Part shown: in pieces, positions 35,958 through 44,352 of the stretch
How positions within the stretch are numbered: position 1 is the first letter of the stretch
Layout: each line of letters starts with the position of its first letter
DNA from: Phaeocystidibacter sp965659415
GTDB taxonomy: Bacteria; Bacteroidota; Bacteroidia; Flavobacteriales; Schleiferiaceae
Assembly (NCBI GenBank): GCA_965659415.1
Contig: CBFHVA010000008.1
Location: 62,001-126,000, forward strand
Length of the DNA: 64,000 nt
Reading direction: 5' to 3'
Made by a program: the position numbers and the translations under genes
Notes under the pieces: model-generated
Told to the model about the DNA's origin: nothing
Database searches by the model: none
What the model saw: only the letters and a program-made list of their open reading frames with translations

Positions 35958-37939
35958 CCCAGTTTGAGTCGGATAATTTGCGTTTTCGGTTGTGCAGTTC
36001 CGGGGCGAGGCCACTGCTGGGTAACTTTGCCAGCGCCTTCGATTTGAACGGTGTAGCCCAAATTTTCTAGTGTGCTAATCACTTCCATGCCATTTAGGCC
36101 ACGGAGGTTCGGAATGATTCCATTCTCAACTTGATCTTCCCAGTTTTCGTTTTCTGCAAGAGGCAAAGGACTCGCTAGCTCATCAATTACCGATGGCCGC
36201 GGGGTGCTGCGATACACTTCATCCGCGATATCTCTAAACACAGGTGCGGCCACAGTTGAACCGTAGTATCCCAAGGATGGGTTAGGTCGATTCACGACCA
36301 CCACACAGCTATACTGTGGATTATCGGCTGGGAAGTATCCCGCAAACGAGGCCTGGTAATCGTTTCGATCAGCTATCCAATAGTTAAGCTGACAAGTGCC
36401 AGTTTTACCCGCCATAGTGAGGGTGTTCGATCGGATGTTTCGAGCGGTGCCTCTCTCCACGACGCCAGCTAGTAGGGTTTGGAGTTCGCCTAGGGTTTCA
36501 TCCGAACAAATAGAGGGGTTCAAGACTTCTGTCGGAAACTGTTGAACAGTGGTCCCTCTTTGCCTGATTTCGCTCACCAAACGAGGGCGAACCATTTCAC
36601 CGTTGTTGGCAATGGCGTTGTAGAATACCAATGTTTGAAGCGGTGTCATTTGAACTTCGTATCCAAAGGCTATCCACGGTAGACTCGTACCTGACCAGTT
36701 TGGATCGCTCGGCGTGGGGATACGAGGACGTGCTTCGCCTTGAATGCGAATTCCCGTTCTCTCGTGGAGTCCGACTTGGTAAAGACGGTCAATAAAGCTT
36801 TGAGGGTCTTCGCGATAGGCTGGATAAATGGCCTTCACAATACCTGTATTGGAAGACTTTCTAAAGGCTTCAGCTACTGAGATTTCGCCATATCCGCCTC
36901 GGCCCCATTTTACATTGGAGTCTTTTACCTTGCGGTTATAGATTTGGTAAATGCCGTTCTCGGTGTCCACGATGTCGGCCGTATCAATCACGCCGTCTTC
37001 TAGAGCAACCATCAGAGAGGCTAGCTTGAAAGTAGATCCAGGCTCAGTGCTTTCGCCTACGGCGTAATTTAGCTTCTCGTAGTAAAGCCCTTCTTCGGTT
37101 CTTCCCAGATTGACAATGGCCTTTATTTCACCAGTGGAAACTTCCATAACCACCGCGCAGCCATGATCGGCCTCAAAACGCACGAGCGATGATAGCAGAC
37201 TGCGGTGTGCCACATCTTGAATTCGTGTGTCTATGGTGGTAATTACATCCATTCCGTCGATAGGGGCAATGGCGTTCTCGTCATCAAGCGGCTTCCAGTT
37301 GCCATTGGCAATCTTCTGCATAAGGCGGTGTCCATCTCGACCGGTCAAATAGCTGTTGAAAGAGCCTTCAAGTCCGGCCTGCTGCATTCCTCTGTCATAG
37401 CCAATAGTTCGTTCTGCGATTTTACCTAGGGGCATTTTTCGGTAATGCTGTTGCTCTTCAATGAGTCCACCGCGGTACTGACCGAGTGAGAACAACGGAA
37501 ATTCCCTAACTCGCTGAAGTTCGCTGAAGGTGAGGTCTTCGGCTATTCGCTCATATCGATCGCCGCTTGCTCGTTTGGCTTTTAGGAATGCTTCCCATTG
37601 ACTTGCGGTTTTGCTAGGGAACATCCGCCCTAACTCTTGGCTCAAAGGCACGATGTGTTCGCTAAAGTTTTCATCGCTTGGCGCCACGATGTCAACATAG
37701 ATATCGTAAACCGGCATACTCGTAGCAAGCAACTTACCATCTGCACTATAAATATTACCGCGTTTCGCTTCGAGAGGCATATCTCTAGTGGCCAATCGCT
37801 CCGCTCGGTCGCGCAATTGAGATCCCTCTACCGCATAGGTGTGGATAAGTTTGCCAATAATGCTGATGGCAAATACTCCCATGGCTACGCCAATGATGAG
37901 CGAGCGTTTTGTTATTGTATTGGAACTTTGCTCAGTCAT
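35954..37939 (-). CDS. ftsI: Class B penicillin-binding protein (FtsI/PBP3-type) with PASTA domain
   Basis: 661 residues; septal transpeptidase. One transmembrane helix (about 12-32), a pedestal domain (about 50-220; RGNIYSADGKLLATS), then the transpeptidase with catalytic Ser302 in STFK (302-305), SSN (362-364) and KTG (512-514). The last roughly 60 residues form a PASTA module (IPNLRGLNGMEVISTLENLG), as in Spo VD-type and many Bacteroidota enzymes but not in E. coli PBP3. It overlaps ftsL by 8 bp and murE by 4 bp. Confidence 0.96.
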   Translation of the reverse strand: MTEQSSNTITKRSLIIGVAMGVFAISIIGKLIHTYAVEGSQLRDRAERLATRDMPLEAKRGNIYSADGKLLATSMPVYDIYVDIVAPSDENFSEHIVPLSQELGRMFPSKTASQWEAFLKAKRASGDRYERIAEDLTFSELQRVREFPLFSLGQYRGGLIEEQQHYRKMPLGKIAERTIGYDRGMQQAGLEGSFNSYLTGRDGHRLMQKIANGNWKPLDDENAIAPIDGMDVITTIDTRIQDVAHRSLLSSLVRFEADHGCAVVMEVSTGEIKAIVNLGRTEEGLYYEKLNYAVGESTEPGSTFKLASLMVALEDGVIDTADIVDTENGIYQIYNRKVKDSNVKWGRGGYGEISVAEAFRKSSNTGIVKAIYPAYREDPQSFIDRLYQVGLHERTGIRIQGEARPRIPTPSDPNWSGTSLPWIAFGYEVQMTPLQTLVFYNAIANNGEMVRPRLVSEIRQRGTTVQQFPTEVLNPSICSDETLGELQTLLAGVVERGTARNIRSNTLTMAGKTGTCQLNYWIADRNDYQASFAGYFPADNPQYSCVVVVNRPNPSLGYYGSTVAAPVFRDIADEVYRSTPRPSVIDELASPLPLAENENWEDQVENGIIPNLRGLNGMEVISTLENLGYTVQIEGAGKVTQQWPRPGTAQPKTQIIRLKLG

Positions 37940-38255
37940 CCTTCACGATGAGTTTAGTGGGTGGATGCTGTGCCGCTTTGAGACCCATTGGCTCAACGCG
38001 CTCTTCGACTTGACTTTCGAGTCCAATTTGCATCAGTCGAGATTTCGTATCCAGATGTTCAGATTCGAGTTCATCGACTTCAACTTCAAGTTGATTGATG
38101 CGGTGTACTTTACGGTCCGCGCTGTGGGCGCTATAAATAGCAATGATGGCTAAAAGCGTCACAAAGCCCGCAAACGGCAACTGTCTTGCGGTTCGGTCGT
38201 CACCCAAGAAGCTACCTCGAAGAATGCTGCCGATGGTATTGCCAATCTTGCTCAT
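37932..38255 (-). CDS. ftsL: FtsL-like division protein
   Basis: 107 residues. N-terminal cytoplasmic part, one transmembrane helix (about 27-43, FAGFVTLLAIIAIYSAHSA), then a coiled-coil segment (INQLEVEVDELESEHLDTKS) and a short periplasmic tail. Sequence identity in this family is low; assignment rests on size, topology and position between rsmH and the PBP gene. Its ATG overlaps the rsmH stop by 4 bp. Confidence 0.88.
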   Translation of the reverse strand: MSKIGNTIGSILRGSFLGDDRTARQLPFAGFVTLLAIIAIYSAHSADRKVHRINQLEVEVDELESEHLDTKSRLMQIGLESQVEERVEPMGLKAAQHPPTKLIVKDD

Positions 38256-39166
38256 TCTATATTGAGATTAGTACGTTCGGCAATTCTCAGGCGGGCGCTT
38301 CGGGCTCTTGAGTTCTCACTTAGTTCTTGCTCATCAGCAACAATGGCTTTGCGGTTGACAGGTTCAAGGGGTACGAATCGATTACCGTACATATCGCGTT
38401 CAGCTTCTCCCTGAAGAACGCCTTCGCGGATAAAGCGTTTCACCATGCGGTCTTCCAAAGAGTGGTAGCTTATCACTACAAATCGACCTCCTGTTTTTAG
38501 GACACGAGGAACGGTGGTGAGCATTTCTTCAAGCACCTGCATCTCTCGGTTTACTTCAATTCGCAAGGCTTGGAATACTTGAGCTTGGAACTTGTGACCC
38601 TTAAACTTTGGAGTCCATTTTTGAATGGTGGCGAGCAGGTCGTTCACACGAAGAATGGGTTCTTCTTCTCTTCGGTTTACAATAGCGCGTGCAATAGGGC
38701 GTGAGGCTCTGATTTCTCCGTATTTGAAGAGGACATTGGCTAAATCACTCTCTTCATATTCTGCGAGAATATCCGCGGCGGTCAGTCCCGAGGTTGGATT
38801 CATTCGCATATCGAGGTCTGCATCACCTCGTATGGAGAATCCGCGTGAAACCTCGTCAAATTGATGTGAGCTCACGCCAAGGTCGGCCAATATTCCGTCC
38901 ACGGGAACGGCTTTGTAAAATCGGAGATAGCGTTCAAGGTGTGCGAAATTTTGAGCGATGAGCGTAAAGCATTCATCATCGGGCACGTTCGCCGCAGCGT
39001 CAGGATCTTGGTCGAATGCGAAGAGCTTGCCTTCAGGACCAAGTTTTTCAAGAATAGCTTTACTATGGCCGCCACCACCAAAGGTGAGGTCTACATAAAC
39101 ACCGTCGGGCTTAATGTTTAAGCCATCGATGCATTCGTTTAGAAGTACGGGGTTATGATAACTCAT
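38252..39166 (-). CDS. rsmH: 16S rRNA (cytosine-1402-N4)-methyltransferase
   Basis: 304 residues from the ATG at 39166 (SYHNPVLLNECIDGL), the conserved N-terminus; the upstream ATG at 39184 would add six residues and deepen the overlap with mraZ. SAM-binding motif YVDLTFGGGGHSKAIL, then FAFDQDPDA, GILADLGVSSHQFDEVSRGF, and VISYHSLEDRMVKRFI near the end, all diagnostic. It methylates C1402 in the ribosomal P site. Second gene of the dcw cluster. Confidence 0.98.
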   Translation of the reverse strand: MSYHNPVLLNECIDGLNIKPDGVYVDLTFGGGGHSKAILEKLGPEGKLFAFDQDPDAAANVPDDECFTLIAQNFAHLERYLRFYKAVPVDGILADLGVSSHQFDEVSRGFSIRGDADLDMRMNPTSGLTAADILAEYEESDLANVLFKYGEIRASRPIARAIVNRREEEPILRVNDLLATIQKWTPKFKGHKFQAQVFQALRIEVNREMQVLEEMLTTVPRVLKTGGRFVVISYHSLEDRMVKRFIREGVLQGEAERDMYGNRFVPLEPVNRKAIVADEQELSENSRARSARLRIAERTNLNIE

Positions 39167-39623
39167 GGTCGGCACTATTAGCACCGCCCATTACATCTTC
39201 CGCCAAGGAAGCAAAATCTAGTTCTGGATCTTCCAAGACAGCTTCGTAAGCTGTTTTATCCCACACTTCGATCATGTTGACCGATGATGAAAGAACAAGG
39301 TGGCCAGACATGCTGGCATAGTTCATCAGGTCTTTGGGGATTAGGATTCTTCCTGAGTTGTCGATTTCGATAACCTTGACTCCAGCTGTAAACATGCGGA
39401 TGAAGTCATTATTCTTCTTTACAAAGCGGTTCAGTGTGTTCACTTTGCCCATTACCGACTCCCATTCGGGCATTGGATAGAGCTCCAAACACTTCTGGAA
39501 AACACTACGCTTCAGAACGAACCCACGATCCAAAACAGGCAAAAGCTGCTTCTTCAGCCCAGCCGGGAGAAGAAGACGCCCCTTTGCGTCCATTTTGCAT
39601 TCATGTACTCCTATGAGATTCAA
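39153..39623 (-). CDS. mraZ: MraZ transcriptional regulator / division cluster first gene
   Basis: 156 residues with two SpoVT/AbrB-like swapped-hairpin halves. The first begins IGVHECKMDAKGRLLLPAGL; the second has VIEIDNSGRILIPKDLMNYA. No ATG is available ahead of this conserved start: upstream in frame there are seven sense codons from ACG, then AGG, TAC and a TGA, so the TTG at 39623 is the probable start codon. MraZ binds TGGGN repeats with 10-bp spacing upstream of its own operon; such repeats are present at 39669-39683. First gene of the cluster. Confidence 0.96.
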   Translation of the reverse strand: MNLIGVHECKMDAKGRLLLPAGLKKQLLPVLDRGFVLKRSVFQKCLELYPMPEWESVMGKVNTLNRFVKKNNDFIRMFTAGVKVIEIDNSGRILIPKDLMNYASMSGHLVLSSSVNMIEVWDKTAYEAVLEDPELDFASLAEDVMGGANSADHELS

Positions 39624-39651
39624 TCGATTGAGTTTTGGATTCGTCCTGTAT

Positions 39652-39659
39652 CAAAAGTA
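39652..39659 (-). promoter_or_regulatory. -7 box of the mraZ (division cluster) promoter
   Basis: TACTTTTG on the minus strand matches TAnnTTTG. The start site would lie near 39646, leaving a leader of about 23 nt before the TTG start of mraZ. A TTG at 39687-39685 could serve as the upstream element but the spacer (25 nt) is long. The MraZ-box-like repeats fall inside that spacer, where a bound protein would block polymerase. Confidence 0.55.
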
Positions 39660-39668
39660 GAAAAGCAT

Positions 39669-39683
39669 TCCCACTTTTTCCCA
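39669..39683 (-). promoter_or_regulatory. MraZ-box-like direct repeats facing mraZ
   Basis: Two minus-strand TGGGA units (39683-39679 and 39673-39669) lie exactly 10 bp apart, inside GGTGGGAAAAAGTGGGAATG. Known MraZ boxes are TGGGN units separated by 5-nt spacers. They sit 10 bp upstream of the -7 box. A third unit is not obvious. Confidence 0.6.
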
Positions 39684-39768
39684 CCAATGTGGTTACTGTT
39701 GATAACTTTTAGATTATCGAAATCGTATATACGAGTCAAAACTCCGATAAATACTGGAATAATGCAAG

Positions 39769-39783
39769 TGGGAGAATGTGGGA
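39769..39783 (+). promoter_or_regulatory. Second MraZ-box-like cluster facing engB
   Basis: Plus-strand TGGGA units at 39769-39773 and 39779-39783, again 10 bp apart, with a weaker TTGGT at 39789-39793 continuing the same 10-bp phase. The cluster is 88 bp upstream of the engB ATG and about 145 bp upstream of mraZ, in the opposite orientation to the first. Confidence 0.5.
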
Positions 39784-39858
39784 GTGTGTTGGTAAGTTGT
39801 GAAAAAGGGTGTAGGAAGAGTTAGTCGAGCAGAACGGATTCTGAGGGCTTGCTTTTCC

Positions 39859-39866
39859 TATCTTTG
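39859..39866 (+). promoter_or_regulatory. -7 box immediately before engB
   Basis: TATCTTTG matches TAnnTTTG and lies only 4 nt before the ATG at 39871. Transcription would start at or within a few bases of the ATG, which implies a leaderless or nearly leaderless mRNA. No TTTG is seen at the expected -33 spacing. Confidence 0.4.
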
Positions 39867-39870
39867 GCGC

Positions 39871-40509
39871 ATGATACCAGAGTCTTTGAAGATCAAAAAA
39901 GCGGAGTTTGTAATCAGTAGTCCGCGTGCTGATAAATGCCCGGATCCGGACCGTCCCGAGTTTGCTTTCATTGGAAGGTCGAATGTGGGTAAAAGCAGTT
40001 TGATCAACATGCTGGTCGATCACAAGGACTTAGCCAAAACGTCAGGTAAGCCGGGTAAAACTCAGCTAATCAATCACTTCAATGTGAATGACCAATGGTA
40101 TTTGGTGGATTTGCCCGGATACGGTTATGCCAAGGTGAGTAAAGAAGCTCGGAAGAAGTTTTTAGGCATGATAGATCACTACGTTCGCGGACGCGAGAAT
40201 CTAGTGAACTTGTTTGTGTTGATTGACAGCCGACACGAGCCGCAGAAATCGGACCTAGAGTTCATGGAGAACCTTGGAGAAAATGGTGTGCCGTTTAGTA
40301 TGGTTTTCACTAAAATCGACAAGTTGAGCAGTGCTCAGGTAAAGAAGAATATCTCAGCTTACAATAAAAAAATGCTGAACCGATGGGAAGAACTTCCCCC
40401 TCAATTCAGCACTTCATCCAGTTCTAAAATTGGGCGAATGGAGATACTCGCCTACATCCAACAACTCATAGAAGCGACGAAGCCTCACTTCGACAAGCTG
40501 CCAGACTAA
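39871..40509 (+). CDS. engB: Ribosome biogenesis GTP-binding protein EngB (YihA/YsxC)
   Basis: 212 residues. P-loop GTPase with G1 GRSNVGKSSLIN, G2 region SGKPGKTQLINHF, G3 DLPGYGYAKVS, G4 FTKIDKLSS and the SSSKIGRMEIL segment at G5. EngB acts in 50S assembly and is essential in many bacteria. The start at 39871 (IPESLKIKKAEFVIS) is favoured because the longer frame would include the -7 box. It converges on gldC with only 5 bp between stop codons. Confidence 0.96.
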   Translation: MIPESLKIKKAEFVISSPRADKCPDPDRPEFAFIGRSNVGKSSLINMLVDHKDLAKTSGKPGKTQLINHFNVNDQWYLVDLPGYGYAKVSKEARKKFLGMIDHYVRGRENLVNLFVLIDSRHEPQKSDLEFMENLGENGVPFSMVFTKIDKLSSAQVKKNISAYNKKMLNRWEELPPQFSTSSSSKIGRMEILAYIQQLIEATKPHFDKLPD

Positions 40510-40514
40510 TTCGT

Positions 40515-40856
40515 TTATTTCTTCTTAATCAGATCGAGCTTATCTGCAAAGTGTGCGGCAAAATCGCGCATATCTGCAGCCATGTTTTTCTCATTCGTAG
40601 CTCTCTCGAAAGTGTCAGCCAAACTCACTATCGTTTGATGATAGAATTGCTTCATTTCATCAACCGGCATGTCTTTCGTCCACAAATCGATGCGAAGTGT
40701 GTCTTTCGACTTGTTATCCCAAACTCCGAGCATTACAGCTTTGGCCTCTTCATTGAAAACACCTCCGTCAGGGGCATTCCAATTGATTTTTTCGGGAACT
40801 CGGTTAACATCGAGTTCAACGTCTATACTGATATTGGATTTGTGAACCTCACTCAT
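40515..40856 (-). CDS. gldC: Gliding motility protein GldC
   Basis: 113 residues, the full length expected. Opening region SNISIDVELDVNRVPEKINW, then KAVMLGVWDNKSKDTLRIDL and MRDFAAHFADKLDLIKKK are typical of GldC, a small soluble protein of Bacteroidota. In Flavobacterium johnsoniae gldB and gldC are adjacent and gldC supports GldB function; the same order holds here (gldB ends 9 nt upstream). Its exact biochemical role is unknown. Confidence 0.93.
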   Translation of the reverse strand: MSEVHKSNISIDVELDVNRVPEKINWNAPDGGVFNEEAKAVMLGVWDNKSKDTLRIDLWTKDMPVDEMKQFYHQTIVSLADTFERATNEKNMAADMRDFAAHFADKLDLIKKK

Positions 40857-40865
40857 TTTGTTGGG

Positions 40866-41858
40866 TTATGAAGGTTTGTAACCTGAGTTTCTAAAAAGTG
40901 TTTTGTAGTCCGTGGTTTCCATCAATTCTTGCATGGAAATATCGGGGTGCTTTTTTACGTAGGATTGAACGATACGCAAACCGAGCCATTCAGCAATCCG
41001 ACCTGGAGTCTGATTGTCAACTTCCGTGTAGAACTTCGAGAAAGGTGCTTCGAGTACAAAGCGCCGCTTCGTGTCTAAACTACTGTCGAAGAGCAGCTGA
41101 TTTTGCACAAAGTACATCCAAATGGTGGCCTCATTGTCTTCACAGAACTGAATTTGCTCGGGAGTGTATCCGAAGTGATAGTGCATGGGCTTTTCAGTAA
41201 GCGTTGTAGATTGGAAGAACCGAATGATTCCAGCTCTCACCATATCTTCAATCAAGCTAAATTCTGGATCAGCGGGGGCAACGCGACTAGCGGCTATCTC
41301 CTCCATAACTCGAGGAGCGATGTGCTCTGGAGTGAATCGCCTTTTGATGTAATTGGGTATTCGGCTATATTCAGGATGATTTTCACCCAAGAAAACATCG
41401 AGTTCAATGGCAACAAAGTCCAAACTGTCCACAAATATGACAGGGTACTGAAAGTCGAGGTCAGCAATCCTGGTGTAAACCGTGAGCCCGCGTGCAACAG
41501 GAACCAAGGCGTAATAACGCTTCAGCGCATCCGATAGATCGGATTCAATCTGTTCCCATTCAACGGGTGGAATCGCTTGTCTGGCCTCGCGCTTCAAGTA
41601 GAGCAACTTGCGATCAAAACGTTGGTCATACCACAATATGCTATCGCCCGTAGTGAAGAAAATGGGATATGATTGAATGAGCTTTTCAAGCTGATTCGGG
41701 AAGTTAGCTGAGTCGGTTTCATAGAAATCAACATCAAAACGCTTAAACGCGGTGGACTGCTGAACTTCGTTCAGATTTACCTCCCAACGATCATTGGTGC
41801 ATGCCAATAAAGTTAGTGGGAGAAGGAACCAGATGAATTTTCGAGATGTTACCAACAC
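40866..41858 (-). CDS. gldB: Gliding motility lipoprotein GldB
   Basis: 330 residues if translation begins at the GTG at 41858, which yields a standard lipoprotein signal (LVTSRKFIWFLLPLTLLAC, Cys20). A longer frame from an ATG at 41909 would put 17 polar residues first and overlap the divergent nadE gene. The body matches GldB: NEVQQSTAFKRFDVDFYETD, LDVFLGENHPEYSRIPNYIK, RFTPEHIAPRVMEEIA and RIAEWLGLRIVQSYVKKHPD. GldB is a lipoprotein needed for gliding/T9SS in F. johnsoniae, and homologues occur in non-gliding Bacteroidota. A -7 box lies 18 nt upstream of the GTG. Confidence 0.92.
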   Translation of the reverse strand: MLVTSRKFIWFLLPLTLLACTNDRWEVNLNEVQQSTAFKRFDVDFYETDSANFPNQLEKLIQSYPIFFTTGDSILWYDQRFDRKLLYLKREARQAIPPVEWEQIESDLSDALKRYYALVPVARGLTVYTRIADLDFQYPVIFVDSLDFVAIELDVFLGENHPEYSRIPNYIKRRFTPEHIAPRVMEEIAASRVAPADPEFSLIEDMVRAGIIRFFQSTTLTEKPMHYHFGYTPEQIQFCEDNEATIWMYFVQNQLLFDSSLDTKRRFVLEAPFSKFYTEVDNQTPGRIAEWLGLRIVQSYVKKHPDISMQELMETTDYKTLFRNSGYKPS

Positions 41859-41876
41859 ACTATTGTATTTTCGCTG

Positions 41877-41884
41877 CAAATGTA
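41877..41884 (-). promoter_or_regulatory. -7 box for gldB-gldC
   Basis: TACATTTG on the minus strand, 18 nt ahead of the GTG start at 41858. It falls inside the longer gldB frame, so it supports the internal start. No matching -33 element was found at normal spacing. Confidence 0.4.
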
Positions 41885-41901
41885 GCCACAAAGGATGAGT
41901 C

Positions 41902-42687
41902 ATGGACACAGTTAAAGTGATAGATCACATAACGAATTGGTTGAGCGATTATGTTGCCAGAACAGGCACAAAAGGATTTGTAGTTGGGGTAAGTGGAGGA
42001 ATTGATTCAGCCGTCACCTCTTCGCTTTGCGCAAGAACCGGATTGCCAACGCTGTGCGTGGAGATGCCGATACATCAATCTGAATCACAAGTGACCCGGG
42101 CACAAGAACACATTCGTCAATTGAAGGAGCGTTATTCGAATGTTGAAGAGGTTCGCCTTGATCTAACTCCTATTTTCGATTCGTTCGTAGCCGAATTACC
42201 CCCGCCGGAAGGAGGCTTGCACGATCACAGTTTGGTGAATACCAGAGCTCGTTTTCGCATGACAACGCTATATTATTTTGCGGGTGTAAAGGGCTACATC
42301 GTGGCAGGGACAGGAAATAAGGTGGAAGACTTCGGCGTAGGTTTCTACACGAAATACGGCGATGGAGGAGTAGATGTTTCGCCTATTGCAGATTTGGTAA
42401 AGACGGAAGTGTATGCGTTGGGTGAGAAGCTCGGCGTTCCTCAAGCGATCTTAGTTGCTCCGCCAACAGATGGTCTTTGGGGGGACGACCGAACCGACGA
42501 GGACCAGATCGGCGCTTCCTATCCTGAACTGGAGTGGGCCATGGAACAGGCCGATGCGGGGAAAGATGTCAGCTACTTTGATGGCAGACAAAAAGAGGTA
42601 TACGAGATTTATACCCGACTTCATCGTGCAAATCGTCACAAGATGGATCCTATTCCTGTTTGTTCGATTCCTGACGACTTGCGTTAA
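41902..42687 (+). CDS. nadE: NH3-dependent NAD+ synthetase
   Basis: 261 residues; last step of NAD synthesis, amidating deamido-NAD. The ATP pyrophosphatase loop is GFVVGVSGGIDSAVTSSLCA. Further family blocks are NTRARFRMTTLYYFA, GTGNKVEDFGVGFYTKYGDG and PTDGLWGDDRTDEDQIG. No N-terminal glutaminase domain is present, so ammonia is the nitrogen donor. It ends 1 nt from the stop of the convergent histidine kinase gene. Confidence 0.97.
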   Translation: MDTVKVIDHITNWLSDYVARTGTKGFVVGVSGGIDSAVTSSLCARTGLPTLCVEMPIHQSESQVTRAQEHIRQLKERYSNVEEVRLDLTPIFDSFVAELPPPEGGLHDHSLVNTRARFRMTTLYYFAGVKGYIVAGTGNKVEDFGVGFYTKYGDGGVDVSPIADLVKTEVYALGEKLGVPQAILVAPPTDGLWGDDRTDEDQIGASYPELEWAMEQADAGKDVSYFDGRQKEVYEIYTRLHRANRHKMDPIPVCSIPDDLR

Positions 42688-42688
42688 T

Positions 42689-43594
42689 CTAAGCTACAAT
42701 GGCCGACTCTTTCTGTAAAGGGAAGGTGAGTTCTACCGTTGTGCCCTTTTCTGGCTTGCTGCGGAAGCTGATAGCTCCACCATGCAAGGAAATCAAGTCT
42801 TGAATGATCAGGAGTCCAATTCCATTTCCTTTTTCATCATTCGTACCCGGGCGCGTGTAGTGATCGTTGATATCAAAAATCCGTTCAATTTCAGCTTTGC
42901 TCATACCAACACCCTCATCTTCAATGAGCAGACTTGATGTAGCTCCGTTGCGTTTTGCCTTTACACGTACCGTTCCACCTTGTTTTGAGAATTTAATCGC
43001 ATTGCTGAAAATATTCTGCAGCATGAGGCGCAATAGATGGCGATCCGCTATCAATTCAAACTCATCGCCAATCATGTTCTTTACCACGATGTCTTTGGTG
43101 GCAAATAGGGGAGATTGAATCTTAATTTCTTCTTCTATGAGCGATTGTACTGGAAAACGTTCTGCGTTAAACTGAATTTCTGCGTTCTGTTGTTTCGACC
43201 ATTTCAGCACATTGTATACCAACTCATACAAGGATTGTGAGGTCTCTAAAATGGAACTCGACGATCTTCGAAGTTCCTCCTCGCTTAACTTGGTCCAGTT
43301 TTGATCTAGAAAGTTAGAAACGTAATGCAGGTACTTCAACGGTCCCTTTACATTATGCGAAATGATAGACATGATCTTCGCCCGTGTGTAGTTCGTCGTG
43401 CGAAGCAAACTTTCGGCAGCTTGCAAATCGGCTACATAGGATTCCAAATCATCCTTTTCTTTTTCCAACCTTTCCATTTTATCATCAAGCTCGGAAATAA
43501 TCTGAGCGGACGACTTAAACCGAATTGTTAGCCAGACTAATGCCAATAATAATATGGCCGAAATAGCGGATAAAATGACCTCTAAAACAGTCAT
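42689..43594 (-). CDS. Membrane-anchored sensor histidine kinase without a sensor domain
   Basis: 301 residues. One N-terminal helix (about 4-24, LEVILSAISAILLLALVWL), a coiled-coil (about 32-62), then the dimerisation/phosphoacceptor helix with His80 in MSIISHNVKGPLKYL and the ATPase domain: N-box LLRLMLQNIFSNAIKFSKQ, G1 IEDEGVGMS, G2 KGNGIGLLIIQDLI, and GTTVELTFPL at the end. There is no extracellular or PAS sensing module, so the signal must come through the membrane or a partner. It is divergent from a NarL-type response regulator 113 bp away, its probable partner. Confidence 0.93.
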   Translation of the reverse strand: MTVLEVILSAISAILLLALVWLTIRFKSSAQIISELDDKMERLEKEKDDLESYVADLQAAESLLRTTNYTRAKIMSIISHNVKGPLKYLHYVSNFLDQNWTKLSEEELRRSSSSILETSQSLYELVYNVLKWSKQQNAEIQFNAERFPVQSLIEEEIKIQSPLFATKDIVVKNMIGDEFELIADRHLLRLMLQNIFSNAIKFSKQGGTVRVKAKRNGATSSLLIEDEGVGMSKAEIERIFDINDHYTRPGTNDEKGNGIGLLIIQDLISLHGGAISFRSKPEKGTTVELTFPLQKESAIVA

Positions 43595-43707
43595 CCCTAT
43601 TTACGATTCATAGTTGTTGTTCTCTTGCTCTCTTCTCAAAAGTCGGAAAAATTATTGATGTATGTATCACAACATTAATTGTTACATTAGCTTCAAAGCT
43701 GTAAAAA

Positions 43708-44325
43708 ATGATTCATGTAGGTATAGCTGACGATCACGCGGTTATTCGTCGAGGTATTCAATTATTCATCTCCCAGGAGTCAGATATGACCTTGGTGATG
43801 GAGGCTATTGATGGCGAAGATCTTCAAACAAAATTGGCTGAAAAGAACATGGATGTCCTCCTTTTGGATATCGATATGCCGCGCATGAACGGCATCACCG
43901 CTATTCGTGAAATTAGAGAGAACCACCCGGAGTTGCGTGTGATAATTTTGAGCATGCATCCCGAGGAAATATATGGCGTAACCTCCCGTAAAATGGGGGC
44001 TAGCGGATATGTGTCGAAAGATGTCGACCCATCTGAAGTGATCAAAGCCATTAAACTCGTAATGCGCGGCGACAGTTATTTCAATGAGAATTTATACCGC
44101 AAGAATCGACGTGGAGAAGTGAGCGCCATGAAGCTTTCGAAAAGAGAAAGTGAAGTGCTCAAATTGCTTAGCAACGGACTCACAAATAAAGAGATTTCAA
44201 ATCAGCTTGATATTTCTGAAAAAACGGTAAGTACGTATAAAATTCGGTTGATGAATAAACTCGGCGCGAAGAGTGTTGTAGACCTCGTAAACTTCGGACA
44301 CCGCTTTATGGAGATGGAAGACTAA
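43708..44325 (+). CDS. NarL/FixJ-family response regulator
   Basis: 205 residues. Receiver domain (1-120) with acidic pocket D8-D9, phosphoacceptor Asp54 in LLLDIDMPRMNG, a switch Ser in VIILSMHP and Lys in GYVSKDVDP. The C-terminal LuxR-type helix-turn-helix (about 140-200) reads LSKRESEVLKLLSNGLTNKE then LDISEKTVSTYKIRLMNKL. It would be phosphorylated by the divergent histidine kinase and bind DNA as a dimer. Regulon unknown. A long hairpin follows within 30 nt. Confidence 0.95.
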   Translation: MIHVGIADDHAVIRRGIQLFISQESDMTLVMEAIDGEDLQTKLAEKNMDVLLLDIDMPRMNGITAIREIRENHPELRVIILSMHPEEIYGVTSRKMGASGYVSKDVDPSEVIKAIKLVMRGDSYFNENLYRKNRRGEVSAMKLSKRESEVLKLLSNGLTNKEISNQLDISEKTVSTYKIRLMNKLGAKSVVDLVNFGHRFMEMED

Positions 44326-44352
44326 ATTTTTTTGTCTCTTTTTTCTTGCGAT

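Noticed and set aside
41859..41909. ATG at 41909 as the gldB start
   Set aside because: It puts 17 polar residues before the lipoprotein signal, overlaps the divergent nadE gene, and places the -7 box inside the gene.
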